From: Rhodospirillales bacterium
GTDB lineage: Bacteria > Pseudomonadota > Alphaproteobacteria > QKFK01 > SZUA-500
Assembly: GCA_003252195.1 (NCBI GenBank)
Contig: QKFK01000186.1
Location: forward strand, 1-33,350
Length of the DNA stretch: 33,350 nt
Reading direction: 5' to 3'
A model generated the notes under the pieces. That model had not been told where the DNA came from, made no database searches, and was given only the letters and a program-made list of their open reading frames with translations. Both the position numbers and the translations under genes were made by a program. Below, piece by piece: positions 1 through 9,400 of the stretch. Numbering within the stretch: position 1 is the first letter of the stretch; the number at the start of each line of letters is the position of its first letter.

Positions 1-1486
1 TGACTTAATTCGTTGCATTCAACCAATTTATATTGAAGAAGCAACCACAGCTGATGCTCTTAATATTGTAATGGGGGTTAAAGATGTGTACGAAAAATTC
101 TACAACATCACAATCCCAGAAGAACCTTTAAAAGCCGTTGTTGCCCTATCTGGTCGTTATATTAAACAAAAACCATTTCCAGAAAAAGCCATCGACTTAC
201 TTGATGAAGCATGTAGTTATTTGGTTATGCAACTAACTGCTGGTAAAATTCCTAACAATGAGCGGGTACTAAAAACTGAACATGTTTCTCATATTATTTT
301 CATATGGACGGGAATTCCAACAGATAAAGTTGAGGTAGAAGATAAAAAACGCCTTATTAATATGGAAGAATTTATCGCGAAACGAGTGATTGGCCAACCA
401 GAAGCCGTTGAAGTGGTTTGTAACGCGGTTAAAATATCCAGAGCAGGATTACAAGACCCTAACCGACCAATCGGAAGCTATATGTTTGTTGGTACAACTG
501 GTGTTGGTAAAACAGAGTTAGCCAAAGCGTTGGCCGAATTTGTTTTTGATGATGACACTGCATTATTGCGTATTGATATGTCAGAATACATGGAACGCCA
601 GAGTATTTCACGTTTGCTCGGCCCTCCTCCAGGTTCTCCAGGTTATGAAGAAGGTGGATTATTAACAGAAGCAGTTAGACGCAAACCATATCAAGTAGTT
701 CTATTCGATGAGATTGAAAAAGCTAATATAGAAATATTAAACCTATTTCTGCAAATTCTCGATGAAGGTCGCTTAACCGATACTAAAGGTATTACGGTTG
801 ACTTTAGAAACACAATCGTGATTTTAACCTCAAACCTTGGTGCTGGTTTACCTGGTTATAAGATGATGGATTTCTTAAAACAAAAATTAAAACCAGAAAT
901 TTTAGCACGTATTGACGATATCGTACCATTTAATGACTTAGGCATGAACTCTTTATCACAAATTGTGGCATTGCACTTAAATAAATTAGTACGTCTAGTT
1001 GCCGCACAAGGAATCACACTAGAATTACCAGATTCTGCTATCTTATGGTTAGCAGAAAAGGTTTACTCAGCTAAGAACGGTGTTCGTGAAATCAGAACTT
1101 TGATGAAAAAGCACCTACAAAGCACATTATCTGAAATGATATTGCATGAATATATAACAGCAGGTGATACTGTAGTTGCTTATGAGGGAGAATCTCATAC
1201 CAAGCCAATGCGTCTTTATAAAATGGATAAAGAAACAGGCGAGCTAATTGACGAAGATTTTAAGGCGACGCTCCCATCATTCATGCAAGAGCAAGCTGAA
1301 GAGGAATATGTTTACGAAGAAGCTGCGGCAGAAGAAGAGCAAGAATATTATGAAGAAGGAGCCGAAGCGACAGAAGGCGAAGAAGAGGAAGTTTACTTAG
1401 AGCCAGAGTTTGATGATGTTGATGAAAATGGTAACCCTGTGGATGAAGAATTTATCCCTTCACCACCACCAGAAGAAGAAAAATAA
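1..1486 (+). CDS. Clp-family AAA+ ATPase (ClpA/ClpB-like), 5' end outside window
   Basis: The reading frame is open from base 2, so the first ATG at 71 is not the true start. The visible 494 residues hold the end of AAA domain 1 and all of domain 2. Counting from the ATG at 71, Walker A (GTTGVGKTE) is near residues 141-149, Walker B (VVLFDEIEKA) near 209-218, sensor 1 in TSNLG, an arginine-finger-like LARID, and a sensor-2 GVRE. Family members unfold or disaggregate proteins by threading them through a ring. Here there is almost no linker between D1 and D2, so the ClpB coiled-coil M domain is absent. The region between TSNLG and LARID is too short to hold a ClpP-docking IGF/IGL loop. The D2 pore loop, usually GYVG, reads GSPG. 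The last ~75 residues are a Glu/Tyr-rich acidic tail. The family is certain; the subfamily (ClpA, ClpB, ClpV or other) is not. Confidence 0.85.
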   Translation, partial: DLIRCIQPIYIEEATTADALNIVMGVKDVYEKFYNITIPEEPLKAVVALSGRYIKQKPFPEKAIDLLDEACSYLVMQLTAGKIPNNERVLKTEHVSHIIFIWTGIPTDKVEVEDKKRLINMEEFIAKRVIGQPEAVEVVCNAVKISRAGLQDPNRPIGSYMFVGTTGVGKTELAKALAEFVFDDDTALLRIDMSEYMERQSISRLLGPPPGSPGYEEGGLLTEAVRRKPYQVVLFDEIEKANIEILNLFLQILDEGRLTDTKGITVDFRNTIVILTSNLGAGLPGYKMMDFLKQKLKPEILARIDDIVPFNDLGMNSLSQIVALHLNKLVRLVAAQGITLELPDSAILWLAEKVYSAKNGVREIRTLMKKHLQSTLSEMILHEYITAGDTVVAYEGESHTKPMRLYKMDKETGELIDEDFKATLPSFMQEQAEEEYVYEEAAAEEEQEYYEEGAEATEGEEEEVYLEPEFDDVDENGNPVDEEFIPSPPPEEEK

Positions 1487-1496
1487 TTAATTAACC

Positions 1497-1527
1497 AACC
1501 GCTCTTAAATGGGCGGTTTGTTATTTT
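1497..1527 (+). terminator. Rho-independent terminator of the Clp gene
   Basis: The arms AACCGCTC and GGGCGGTT pair over 8 bp with one G-U wobble around the loop TTAAAT. A T-rich stretch follows, 11 bases after the Clp stop codon. Confidence 0.75.
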
Positions 1528-1688
1528 AAATACAATGGAAAGCACTATTGCACCCAACAAAAAACCATTTGAGGTTTTTAGACAAGAGATAGCAGGAGTG
1601 CAAATATTTTTTAGCGGAGTGTATATTAAATACATGAGTATAAAAAATATGCAGTTACGACGAACTAGCTATCTCTAAAAAACTCAAA

Positions 1689-2804
1689 TTACAGGAGTTT
1701 GGAAGGCTTATGAATAGCCCCTCCCGACGATGGCTGATTTATACCTGTTGTTGCAGGGAAACTAATTGGCAAACCGAACAAGCTTCTTGCTGCCATATAG
1801 GCAAAAGCTTGGGCTTCAAAGGCGTCTATATTCCAACCAACATCTTTAACTGTTATTATTTCGGTTTGTGGTAGGCGCATTCTTAGCATACGCATCATAG
1901 TTGGGTTATGACAACCACCGCCACAAACAATACATTTTGCAGGCATTGCTGGTAGATGTTCTTCAATTCCTTGAGCAATTGATTCTACAGTAAATGAGGT
2001 TAAAGTTGCGGCTCCATCTACGACTGATAAATCGTCAGTTAATTTGCAAGACTGAACAAAATCATCTCTATCTAATGATTTTGGAGGCTTAATATTAAAA
2101 TATGGATTTTGCATTAATTCTTGCAATATCTCTTTATTCACCTGACCTTTTACGGCAAGCATCCCATCTAAATCGATATTCACACCTGTGTGACGCAAAG
2201 CCCAATCATCTATCATTGCGTTGCCAGTTCCTGTGTCAAAAGCTATTAGCTCGCCGTTATCGCCAATCCATGTAACATTAGCAACACCGCCAATATTTAA
2301 CACAATAACAGGCTTATCAATATCTTTGCACATAGCCTGATGGAACACTGGGGCTAAAGGTGCACCCTGCCCGCCTGATGCAACATCTACATTACGAAAA
2401 CGATTTACCACTTGTATTCCCAATTGATCGGCGAGTAATTTACCATCACCAATTTGACAAGTATATTTTTGCTCTGGGCGATGCAAAATGGTATGCCCAT
2501 GGAAACCAATTATATCAACATCTTCAGAATCTAACTGAGCGAACGATAGCAACTCACGGCAAACATCTGCATGAAACAAGGTCATATCTCTTTCAACCTT
2601 TTTAATTTCATCGTGAGCTTCATCGATGCTTTTGCCCAATATAGCACGAATAGAATCTTTTATAACATCTGGATACGGGCGGGTTATAGAAGCACCCATT
2701 TCAAAAACATCTATACCATCTGTAATAATCAAGGCAGCATCAACACCATCAAGTGACGTACCACTCATAAGGCCCAAAGCTGTCATTGGTCTAAGAATTT
2801 CCAT
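1689..2804 (-). CDS. anmK: Anhydro-N-acetylmuramic acid kinase
   Basis: This enzyme hydrolyses and phosphorylates 1,6-anhydro-MurNAc to MurNAc-6-phosphate in cytoplasmic peptidoglycan recycling. At 371 residues it has the usual family length. It opens with the nucleotide-binding GLMSGTSLDGVDAALI and continues with FHGHTILHRPE, QIGDGKLLA, LNIGGVANVTWI, AFDTGTGNAMIDDW and the C-terminal VCGGGCHNPTMM, all family hallmarks of the ASKHA fold. The ATG start has a GGGG ribosome-binding site just upstream. It is divergent from tyrS, and anmK and tyrS are neighbours in many proteobacteria. The wall enzymes mrcA and amiC lie further along the window. Confidence 0.95.
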   Translation of the reverse strand: MEILRPMTALGLMSGTSLDGVDAALIITDGIDVFEMGASITRPYPDVIKDSIRAILGKSIDEAHDEIKKVERDMTLFHADVCRELLSFAQLDSEDVDIIGFHGHTILHRPEQKYTCQIGDGKLLADQLGIQVVNRFRNVDVASGGQGAPLAPVFHQAMCKDIDKPVIVLNIGGVANVTWIGDNGELIAFDTGTGNAMIDDWALRHTGVNIDLDGMLAVKGQVNKEILQELMQNPYFNIKPPKSLDRDDFVQSCKLTDDLSVVDGAATLTSFTVESIAQGIEEHLPAMPAKCIVCGGGCHNPTMMRMLRMRLPQTEIITVKDVGWNIDAFEAQAFAYMAARSLFGLPISFPATTGINQPSSGGAIHKPSKLL

Positions 2805-2817
2805 TAATACCCCGATT

Positions 2818-2855
2818 TGTGCTATGTATTTTAAAAACCCTCTTGTAATAGCACA
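2818..2855. repeat. Inverted repeat between anmK and tyrS
   Basis: The 8-base arms TGTGCTAT (2818-2825) and ATAGCACA (2848-2855) are exact inverses separated by 22 bases. They sit in the short divergent promoter region. This could be an operator for a dimeric regulator or a leader hairpin; no regulator is recognised. Confidence 0.4.
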
Positions 2856-2918
2856 TTATGTGGTTTAAAAATAGAGCAAAATTCGATTCAGCCACAGCAA
2901 ATTAAGATAGGGAAAATT

Positions 2919-4175
2919 ATGAAATCACAGTTTCTAAATATTATGAAAGAAAGAGGCTTTTGGAATCAATGCACCAATGAAGAAGGTTTAGACGATTTTC
3001 TTTATGAGCATGAAAAAAATGGAACCTCAGCTGTTGGCTATCTAGGATCTGACCCTACTGCTGATTCTCTTCATGTTGGTCACTTAGTGCCAGTTATGAT
3101 TATGCGCTGGTTTCAAAAATGTGGTCACAAGCCAATTATGCTAGTTGGTGGTGCAACCGCCAGAATTGGAGACCCTAGCGGTAAAGATGCTTTACGTCCA
3201 TTTTTGAGTGATGAATTAATTGCTCAAAATTGCGAAGGCTTAAAAGAATCATACTCATATTTCATAAAATTTGGCGAAGGCAAAAGTGATTCAATCATGG
3301 TTGACAATTATGATTGGTTCAAAGATGTAAATTACATTGAGTTTTTGCGCGATATTGGAACTCACTATTCCGTTAATCGCATGCTCACTATGGAAAGCGT
3401 AAAACAACGCCTCGAGAGAGAACAACCAATGTCTTTCTTAGAGTTTAACTATCAATTATTCCAAGGATATGATTTTTGCGTATTAAACCAAAAATATGGC
3501 TGCAAAATCCAGTTAGCTGGCGCTGACCAATGGGGTAATATGATTTCTGGCATTGAACTCGGCAGACGTAAATATGCAACAGAATTATTCGGCTTTACAT
3601 CTCCATTATTAACCGATGCTAATGGTAAAAAAATGGGTAAATCTGAAGGCAATGCTATATGGGTTAGAAAAGACAAATTATCTTCATATGATTATTACCA
3701 ATATTTCCGTAATGCCAATGATGCAGATGTTGGCAAATTGCTCCGCGTGTTTACCGAGCTACCAATGGACGAAGTAACCCGCCTCGAAGCATTAAAAGAC
3801 CAAGAAATTAATGAAGCTAAAAAGATTTTGGCCTTTGAAGCTACAAAATTATGCCGTGGTGAAGCTGAAGCAATAGCAGCACAAGAAACTGCGATAAAAA
3901 CTTTTGAGCAAGGCTTAAGCGGTGATGATTTACCATCTATAACAGTAAACCAAACTGAGCTAGATGCTGGTATTAGCGTTATAGAAGCTTTTAAAAACCT
4001 TGGCTTGTGTGAAAGCAACGGTGAGGTAAGACGCTTAATCAAACAAGGTGGCGCAAAAATCAATGGTGAAAAAGTTGATGATGAGAATTTGCTCATCAAT
4101 TCATCATTCTTACAGAATGGAGAAATCAAGCTATCTTCTGGTAAAAAGAAGCACGCACTGGTCAAGATAGCTTAA
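2919..4175 (+). CDS. tyrS: Tyrosyl-tRNA synthetase
   Basis: A class I aminoacyl-tRNA synthetase that charges tRNA-Tyr. The 418 residues include the HIGH-type motif HVGH (52-55), the tyrosine-site motif GADQWGN (about 201-207), the KMSKS-type loop KMGKS (about 237-241), and a C-terminal S4 RNA-binding domain (about 350-410, with RRLIKQGGAKING). Length and order match the bacterial TyrS family. The ATG is preceded by AGGGAAAATT, giving a reasonable ribosome-binding site. A strong terminator follows 23 bases after the stop, so the gene is probably transcribed alone. Confidence 0.97.
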   Translation: MKSQFLNIMKERGFWNQCTNEEGLDDFLYEHEKNGTSAVGYLGSDPTADSLHVGHLVPVMIMRWFQKCGHKPIMLVGGATARIGDPSGKDALRPFLSDELIAQNCEGLKESYSYFIKFGEGKSDSIMVDNYDWFKDVNYIEFLRDIGTHYSVNRMLTMESVKQRLEREQPMSFLEFNYQLFQGYDFCVLNQKYGCKIQLAGADQWGNMISGIELGRRKYATELFGFTSPLLTDANGKKMGKSEGNAIWVRKDKLSSYDYYQYFRNANDADVGKLLRVFTELPMDEVTRLEALKDQEINEAKKILAFEATKLCRGEAEAIAAQETAIKTFEQGLSGDDLPSITVNQTELDAGISVIEAFKNLGLCESNGEVRRLIKQGGAKINGEKVDDENLLINSSFLQNGEIKLSSGKKKHALVKIA

Positions 4176-4198
4176 GCTTTTAAGCTAACAAACAAACA

Positions 4199-4232
4199 AG
4201 CAGAATATTGAGCAATCAATATTCTGCTTTTT
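4199..4232 (+). terminator. tyrS terminator
   Basis: A perfect 12-bp stem (AGCAGAATATTG with CAATATTCTGCT), loop AGCAAT, then TTTTTATAT. It lies directly downstream of the tyrS stop. Confidence 0.9.
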
Positions 4233-4406
4233 ATATAATAACAATCCGTTCAATATAAATAACTACTCAACAAATTAAAATCCACAGCAAAATAGCTATT
4301 TAATCACTTATCCATCCCAATCAGCACAGTCATTTTATATACAGAATTATGAAACATATATTAAGCACACACCCCTCTTAGTAAATAATATAATTACTTC
4401 AAATAC

Positions 4407-4436
4407 AAAAAAAAACCGCTGAAAATCACCAGCGGT
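4407..4436 (-). terminator. Terminator of the Cys-rich protein gene
   Basis: The stem ACCGCTG / CAGCGGT has an 8-base loop. On the minus strand it is followed by nine T (the A run at 4407-4415). It lies about 25 bases beyond the restored stop of the Cys-rich gene at 4461, which supports that stop being the ancestral gene end. A T run on the plus strand makes it possibly bidirectional. Confidence 0.8.
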
Positions 4437-4460
4437 TTTTTATAGTAATATTAATATCTT

Positions 4461-4724
4461 TTATATAGCTGACATCAAACATGTTCCTGTTATACATTGC
4501 TTATATGTAGCATCAAACGGACATTCACATAGGTTTTTAGTACCTGTACATGTTGTAATGCTTGTAGAATAGCCCGATGATATACAGCTTGCTGCGGCAG
4601 TATCTGTATGACACGCAGCAGCGTTTGAATAGCAAGAAAAACCACTCATAAAGATTGCTGGCTTACCTGTAGTTGCAACGCAACTTGCAGCTTTTGCTGT
4701 AGCAATAGCACTGTAGCAATAGCA
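4461..4724 (-). pseudogene. Displaced C-terminal segment of the Cys-rich secreted protein
   Basis: This frame carries the natural end of the upstream gene. Removing one 14-base copy of the duplication at 4697-4724 joins NVESAIAT directly to AKAASCVATTGKPAIF and gives one uninterrupted frame to the stop at 4461. The restored gene would be 523 residues. The segment contains a further copy of the Cys module (CISSGYSTSITTC...CECPFDATYKQC), matching modules in the intact part. It is unlikely to be translated on its own because no start with a convincing ribosome-binding site was seen. Confidence 0.75.
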
Positions 4725-6046
4725 CTTTCTACATTTGTTAAAGCAGCTGACATTGTTGAATAAGCTGTACAAGCACTCATTGCTACTGTAGTAGCTAATG
4801 ATGTAGTTCTACAATAAGCTCCAGAAATAGTCACGTTAGTAGTAGCTGTATATGTAAATCTTCTATCATAATATGTAGTAGCTGTACTCTCAGAATGGCA
4901 GTTAGTATGACATGTACATTTAACATATCTACTATCACCTGAGCATATAGTTGTAGTATAACCAGTTGAACATGTCATAATATCATAGCCATCATTTTGA
5001 CAACCACAATAATCATAATATCCCTCAGGTGGCAGACATTTGGCGTAAGAGTTATTAATCACAAACAATGATTTAATTTTTTCTATCAAGCCGCCATTAT
5101 TATCTGCCATACCAGAAATTGTGGCGCTAGACATTGCACTCATAGCTGCCAACCCATAAGTAGCAACGTTAGAAAGATAACTATCACAGTTATTATCATG
5201 GCAGTTTGAGAAGTGCCCACCAAATGAAACTTTACCCTCTGTTGCTGCACATGACGCATAATTGTTCATTGCTGTTTGTAATGTGGTTGTTGATGGGAAA
5301 TTTGTTGTCCAAGTTGAATTGATAGTATTATATCTAAAGAAACCAGAATATGACCAAGACGTAGTCATCGCATCACTAAACACAGTATAACCCAAGCTTC
5401 CAAAAGAAAGCGCGGCATTATTACAAGTTTCATCAGTACCATAATCAACACATGATGGAACAGATGCCCTATAAGTAGCCACAGCATTAGTTAAGGCTGT
5501 TTTTAAACCAGGGCATGAATCTGTATGACAAGAACACGTCCAATAACTAGTACTTGTTGGGCAATAACTCTTTGTATAGCCAGTACTACAAGCTGTTGTT
5601 CCAAATCCCTGATCCACACAATCCTGATGGCAAGTTGTAATACATTCTTTGTAATAAATTCCGCCACCTGATACAGGACATTGTTGGCTCAACGCATATC
5701 CTGTAGGACAAGATGTTTGCTCATAACCTTTGCTAGCACATTCAATAGCAACATCATAAGCATGACAGTTAGAATAACAGCCATCATCAAGACTTGTAGC
5801 CCCACTTGATGAATTTGCAGAAGAACCTATCATGCCTGTAAGCGGTTGCACCCTAGCATAATTAGTCCCAACTACATCTGCTTTCAAATTCAAATTCTTA
5901 ATAAGATTATTATTTGATAATGTATCAAGCGAGTTATCTGAAGCATTGTCAGCGGATGATAACACCCCTCCGCTTCCAGAAACCAATGCACCACCAGCCA
6001 AACACAAAACCGACAGTGACATTTTAGATAAATCTTTTTTGCTCAT
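4646..6046 (-). CDS. Secreted Cys-rich repeat protein, truncated by a 14-bp duplication
   Basis: Function not recognised. I chose the ATG at 6046, not the upstream one, because GGAGAG lies 8 bases before it. The 466-residue product begins with an export signal (basic start, then SVLCLAGGALVSG). It carries Cys modules of the form C-x-x-x-G-Y-x-x-x-x-C-x-x-G-Y-x-x-x-x-C...Y-x-x-C at about 103-135, 139-173 and 347-379, with Ser/Thr/Ala-rich stretches between. Many Cys and few hydrophobic segments suggest a periplasmic or surface protein with disulfides. The last ~21 residues (after NVESAIAT) are out of the ancestral frame, and a fourth module is lost downstream. The gene is either a recent pseudogene, a phase-variable gene, or affected by an assembly error. 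Confidence 0.75.
   Translation of the reverse strand: MSKKDLSKMSLSVLCLAGGALVSGSGGVLSSADNASDNSLDTLSNNNLIKNLNLKADVVGTNYARVQPLTGMIGSSANSSSGATSLDDGCYSNCHAYDVAIECASKGYEQTSCPTGYALSQQCPVSGGGIYYKECITTCHQDCVDQGFGTTACSTGYTKSYCPTSTSYWTCSCHTDSCPGLKTALTNAVATYRASVPSCVDYGTDETCNNAALSFGSLGYTVFSDAMTTSWSYSGFFRYNTINSTWTTNFPSTTTLQTAMNNYASCAATEGKVSFGGHFSNCHDNNCDSYLSNVATYGLAAMSAMSSATISGMADNNGGLIEKIKSLFVINNSYAKCLPPEGYYDYCGCQNDGYDIMTCSTGYTTTICSGDSRYVKCTCHTNCHSESTATTYYDRRFTYTATTNVTISGAYCRTTSLATTVAMSACTAYSTMSAALTNVESAIATVLLLQQKLQVALQLQVSQQSL
4697..4724. repeat. 14-bp perfect tandem duplication causing a frameshift
   Basis: Two head-to-tail copies of CTGTAGCAATAGCA occur at 4697-4710 and 4711-4724. Fourteen is not a multiple of three, so the second copy shifts the reading frame of the Cys-rich gene. 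Deleting one copy restores 524 codons including the stop. Confidence 0.95.
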
Positions 6047-6272
6047 AGTTACTCTCCGCCCTAATTTTTGTTGCAATATGTCTCAGCACTTGCGTATTTT
6101 TGTAATAATAAACGAAGAATATGGCAAAAATATGGCAAACAAAACAGCAATCGTTGCAAACATGTGTTTTTTATCACATATCAACAAAAAAAACAAGCAT
6201 ATACACATGATAGTACGCACTAACAATCAAAAAATAATATTATCATAACCACAAGACGTACGAATCGCATTA

Positions 6273-6438
6273 TCATTTAGAGAAAGTGAATACATCTCTC
6301 AGAAAACCAGGAGCAAGTACCGACAATGGATTAAAACTAATCTCAGGATTGTCATATGTCCCCTTAACACCATAAGTAGCAGCAAACAGACCACCACCTT
6401 CTTTACCAGAAAAGACTTTACCAACCACAGGGATTTTA
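6273..6438 (-). pseudogene. Frameshifted C-terminal end of the AsmA/DUF3971 protein
   Basis: In this frame the sequence reads GKIPVVGKVFSGKEGGGLF, then AATYGVKGTYDNPEISFNP and LSVLAPGFLRDVF. This is the conserved C-terminus of AsmA-like DUF3971/YhdP proteins. The main frame ends ...VPAYTINSFG-stop exactly where the family motif NSxxGxIPxxG should continue. Gaining two bases or losing one near 6438-6444 joins the two into about 1122-1123 residues. It is listed separately because the raw sequence places it out of frame. Confidence 0.7.
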
Positions 6439-9400
6439 CCCAAAACTATTAATGGTATAAGCAGGAACAATATCTCCATTAATATTAATTTGCTTCTTTT
6501 CTAAATCTATTCTGCCATTTGCGGTTAAGCCAATAGCACTACCTGCGGTTCTACCTTTATCAATATTTAAAACAGAGTTTTTTGATGAAAATTCAGCGGC
6601 TAAATTATCAAAAGAGATACCCTCACCGCCTAGCAAATCTACAATACCACTAAACGATGCCACAGTTAAAAGTTTAGCCAACACTGGCGCATTAACAATC
6701 TTATAGTTACTAACAGTAAGATCACCTTTTAAAACTCCAGACGTATCCTCATATCCTTTTATCTCTAGAGCCCCTCCAACCATATTATCATAAACGCCCA
6801 ATGACTTAAGAGCTGCGCCAGCATCAGGAGAGCTTATATATAATCTTTTTGTTTTATTTTCTTGGGGTGTAAGTTTAATTGTAATGTTACCATTTCCAGC
6901 AACACCTTCCATCTTCAAAAAGTCTATCTTATCGCCATTTTTGCCTAAAGATGCCGTAACATTAGTAACTTTACCGCTCTTACTAAGCCACAAATTATCA
7001 ACCTGCAAATCTACTTTAAATTTTTCTTGGTTAGCATTAATTGGCTCTGCATCTTTAGCTTCATTTTTTTGTGATGGATCAACAAGTTTAACGATTGTTT
7101 CTTTTTTATAAGCTTCAAACTCTTCTGTATTCAAAAGCTTATACAAATCATAATCTTTACCTTTAACGTCTATATTATCAATAGCCCCATTTACAAAGCC
7201 AACAACAGCCTCAGCATCTGTTCTATCTGCTTTTACTTCTGATAAAGTTATAAGAGATGGCAACCCATTTGAATCCATAGCCACGTTACCAAGGATAGAA
7301 ACATTATTGCCAGTTACTCTAATTCCAGAGATGTTAGTAATCTTACCATTAGCATAATTAGCAGATACCGTAGCAGATGCCACTTCACCCTTTTTCTTTT
7401 GCCAACCAATCATCGGTAAGTCAATTATAGAATTGGTAAAATCGAACCTTATCCCAACATTTCCCTGACCTTCTGTTGTCTCTGTTGCCACCACATCAGC
7501 AACACAAATATCGTTCATATAGGCATCAGAGAAAGGCAAGAAATTTAATCCGAGCAATTTACGAGCATCTTCATCTAAACTTGCTTTTACACGATACTTA
7601 CTTCTAGAATTTGCAAAATTCTCATTAATCTCTAGCTCTAGCGGAATATTTTTTATAACCCCAGTTCCTGATAAAATCATTTTTTTATCTTTTATAGCAA
7701 GAGTAAGATCTCCATTACTAAAATCATCACCTTTGAATATTTTAGGAATAAAAGCATCTTTAATTTTAGCATCAACCCCAACCGCAATTTTATCAGCCGT
7801 GGTTAACCTATCTAAAGCAAAGTTCAAGCTCAAATTAACATTACCTTGCCCCTTAACTTCAGATACATTATTAAGCCCAAAAGCCTTGGCAAAACCAAGA
7901 GGCTCCGCATCTATAATTTTTAATACATTTTTAAGCTCAGCATCTGCGCTAGCTTCTATCAAAGCTCTGCTTTCATACATTCCTAAATTGTATAAAAGAA
8001 CCCTGCCCTTATGTATTGTAGCTCCTTCAATAATTCCTTTAGCAACATCTATATCAATTGCTGTTTTTGAAAACTTTGCCACACCATCAACATTAGTGAC
8101 CTTAGGCATCGTATCTATATAATTTACCGTAGCACCTTTAACCGTTACGCTACCTTTTAGCACTTTATTAATTACGTGTTTTCCATCTTCATCTGCTGCA
8201 AAAACAAAATTAAAATTGCTATCAGTTACAGTACCAACTGTTAAGTTGTCTTTACACCATTGCCATGCAACATGACCTATATTCTCAGGCCAATATTTGT
8301 ATAAATTATCTAGAACAAGACCTCTAGCACGAGTAGAAATATCAATATTCAAATCTTTAATATCACCACTATCTAATAAAGGACCTAAACCAGAAACATT
8401 AATCAAAGCATCTACTTTTGCATCGCCAACATCAACATTGATTTTCTTTAACGAAATTGAGTTATTAACAGATGAGTACCCGCCATTAATCTTAAAACCA
8501 TAAACAGAATAATGATTAGGAACATCTTCTGGAGGATAGATAGTTCCAACACCACCGCTTACTGTAAAATCAAACTTAGTTACGTTTTTTAAAGTAAATG
8601 GCAACATCTTATTTTGCATTTTTGCTTGCTCTTGACCATTTACAAAAGCACCTAAGTCAAAACCAAAATCGACTGCAATATCAATTGGCGCATCAACTTT
8701 CTTTAAAAACTCTACTGAATCGCTCATATTTGCATAATCATACGGTCTAAAACCAGCCACGCCAATCTGACCTTTAATTAAACTATTCTCATGCCAATAT
8801 TCAGCATCTATTTCTAATTCAGCAGGTTTGTTATCAGTATCGATATTAAAGAACGTGTGAGCTTTTATATATTCACCTTCATCTTTAAACCCAATATCAA
8901 AATCTGGGATATTAATCACTCTGTCATTTACGTAATCGTTAATGGTTAAATTAGCATCAATCACTTTTACTTCTGACAGATATTTTAGCCCATCTAACTT
9001 GTTCTTATTTTTTATTACTTCGGCAATTTCAGATAATTCAACAGTATCATCATCTATAACAGCTTGCGTCTTATTGTTTTCATCTAAAGTTTTTTCCTGA
9101 GCAGGCTCAAATACTTCGTTTGTTGTTAAAGCACCCACCTCTGCTCCCATAACAACATTACTCAACTCAGATAAATCTTTATTCAAGTCAGCTTTCTTTT
9201 CTGCTTCATCAACAATCTGAGTTTCATTATCTTCATCTGGCTCACCACCGATGCCCCAATCATTGCCTTTTTTATGATATAGATTAATCACAGGCCTATA
9301 AATATTTACAGATTTTGGGGCTATATCACCATCTAAAATAGCCTTAAAACTAAACTCTAAAGAAAGCTCTGGAATATTTGCAATTACATCATCATCGTCT

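Noticed and set aside
1393-1635. 80-codon minus-strand frame over the end of the Clp gene
   Set aside because: It is antisense to the acidic tail and spans the terminator, with no recognisable features.
6430-6450. Programmed frameshift as the explanation for the AsmA-like gene break
   Set aside because: There is no slippery heptamer, internal Shine-Dalgarno or downstream structure like that in prfB; mutation or sequencing error is simpler.
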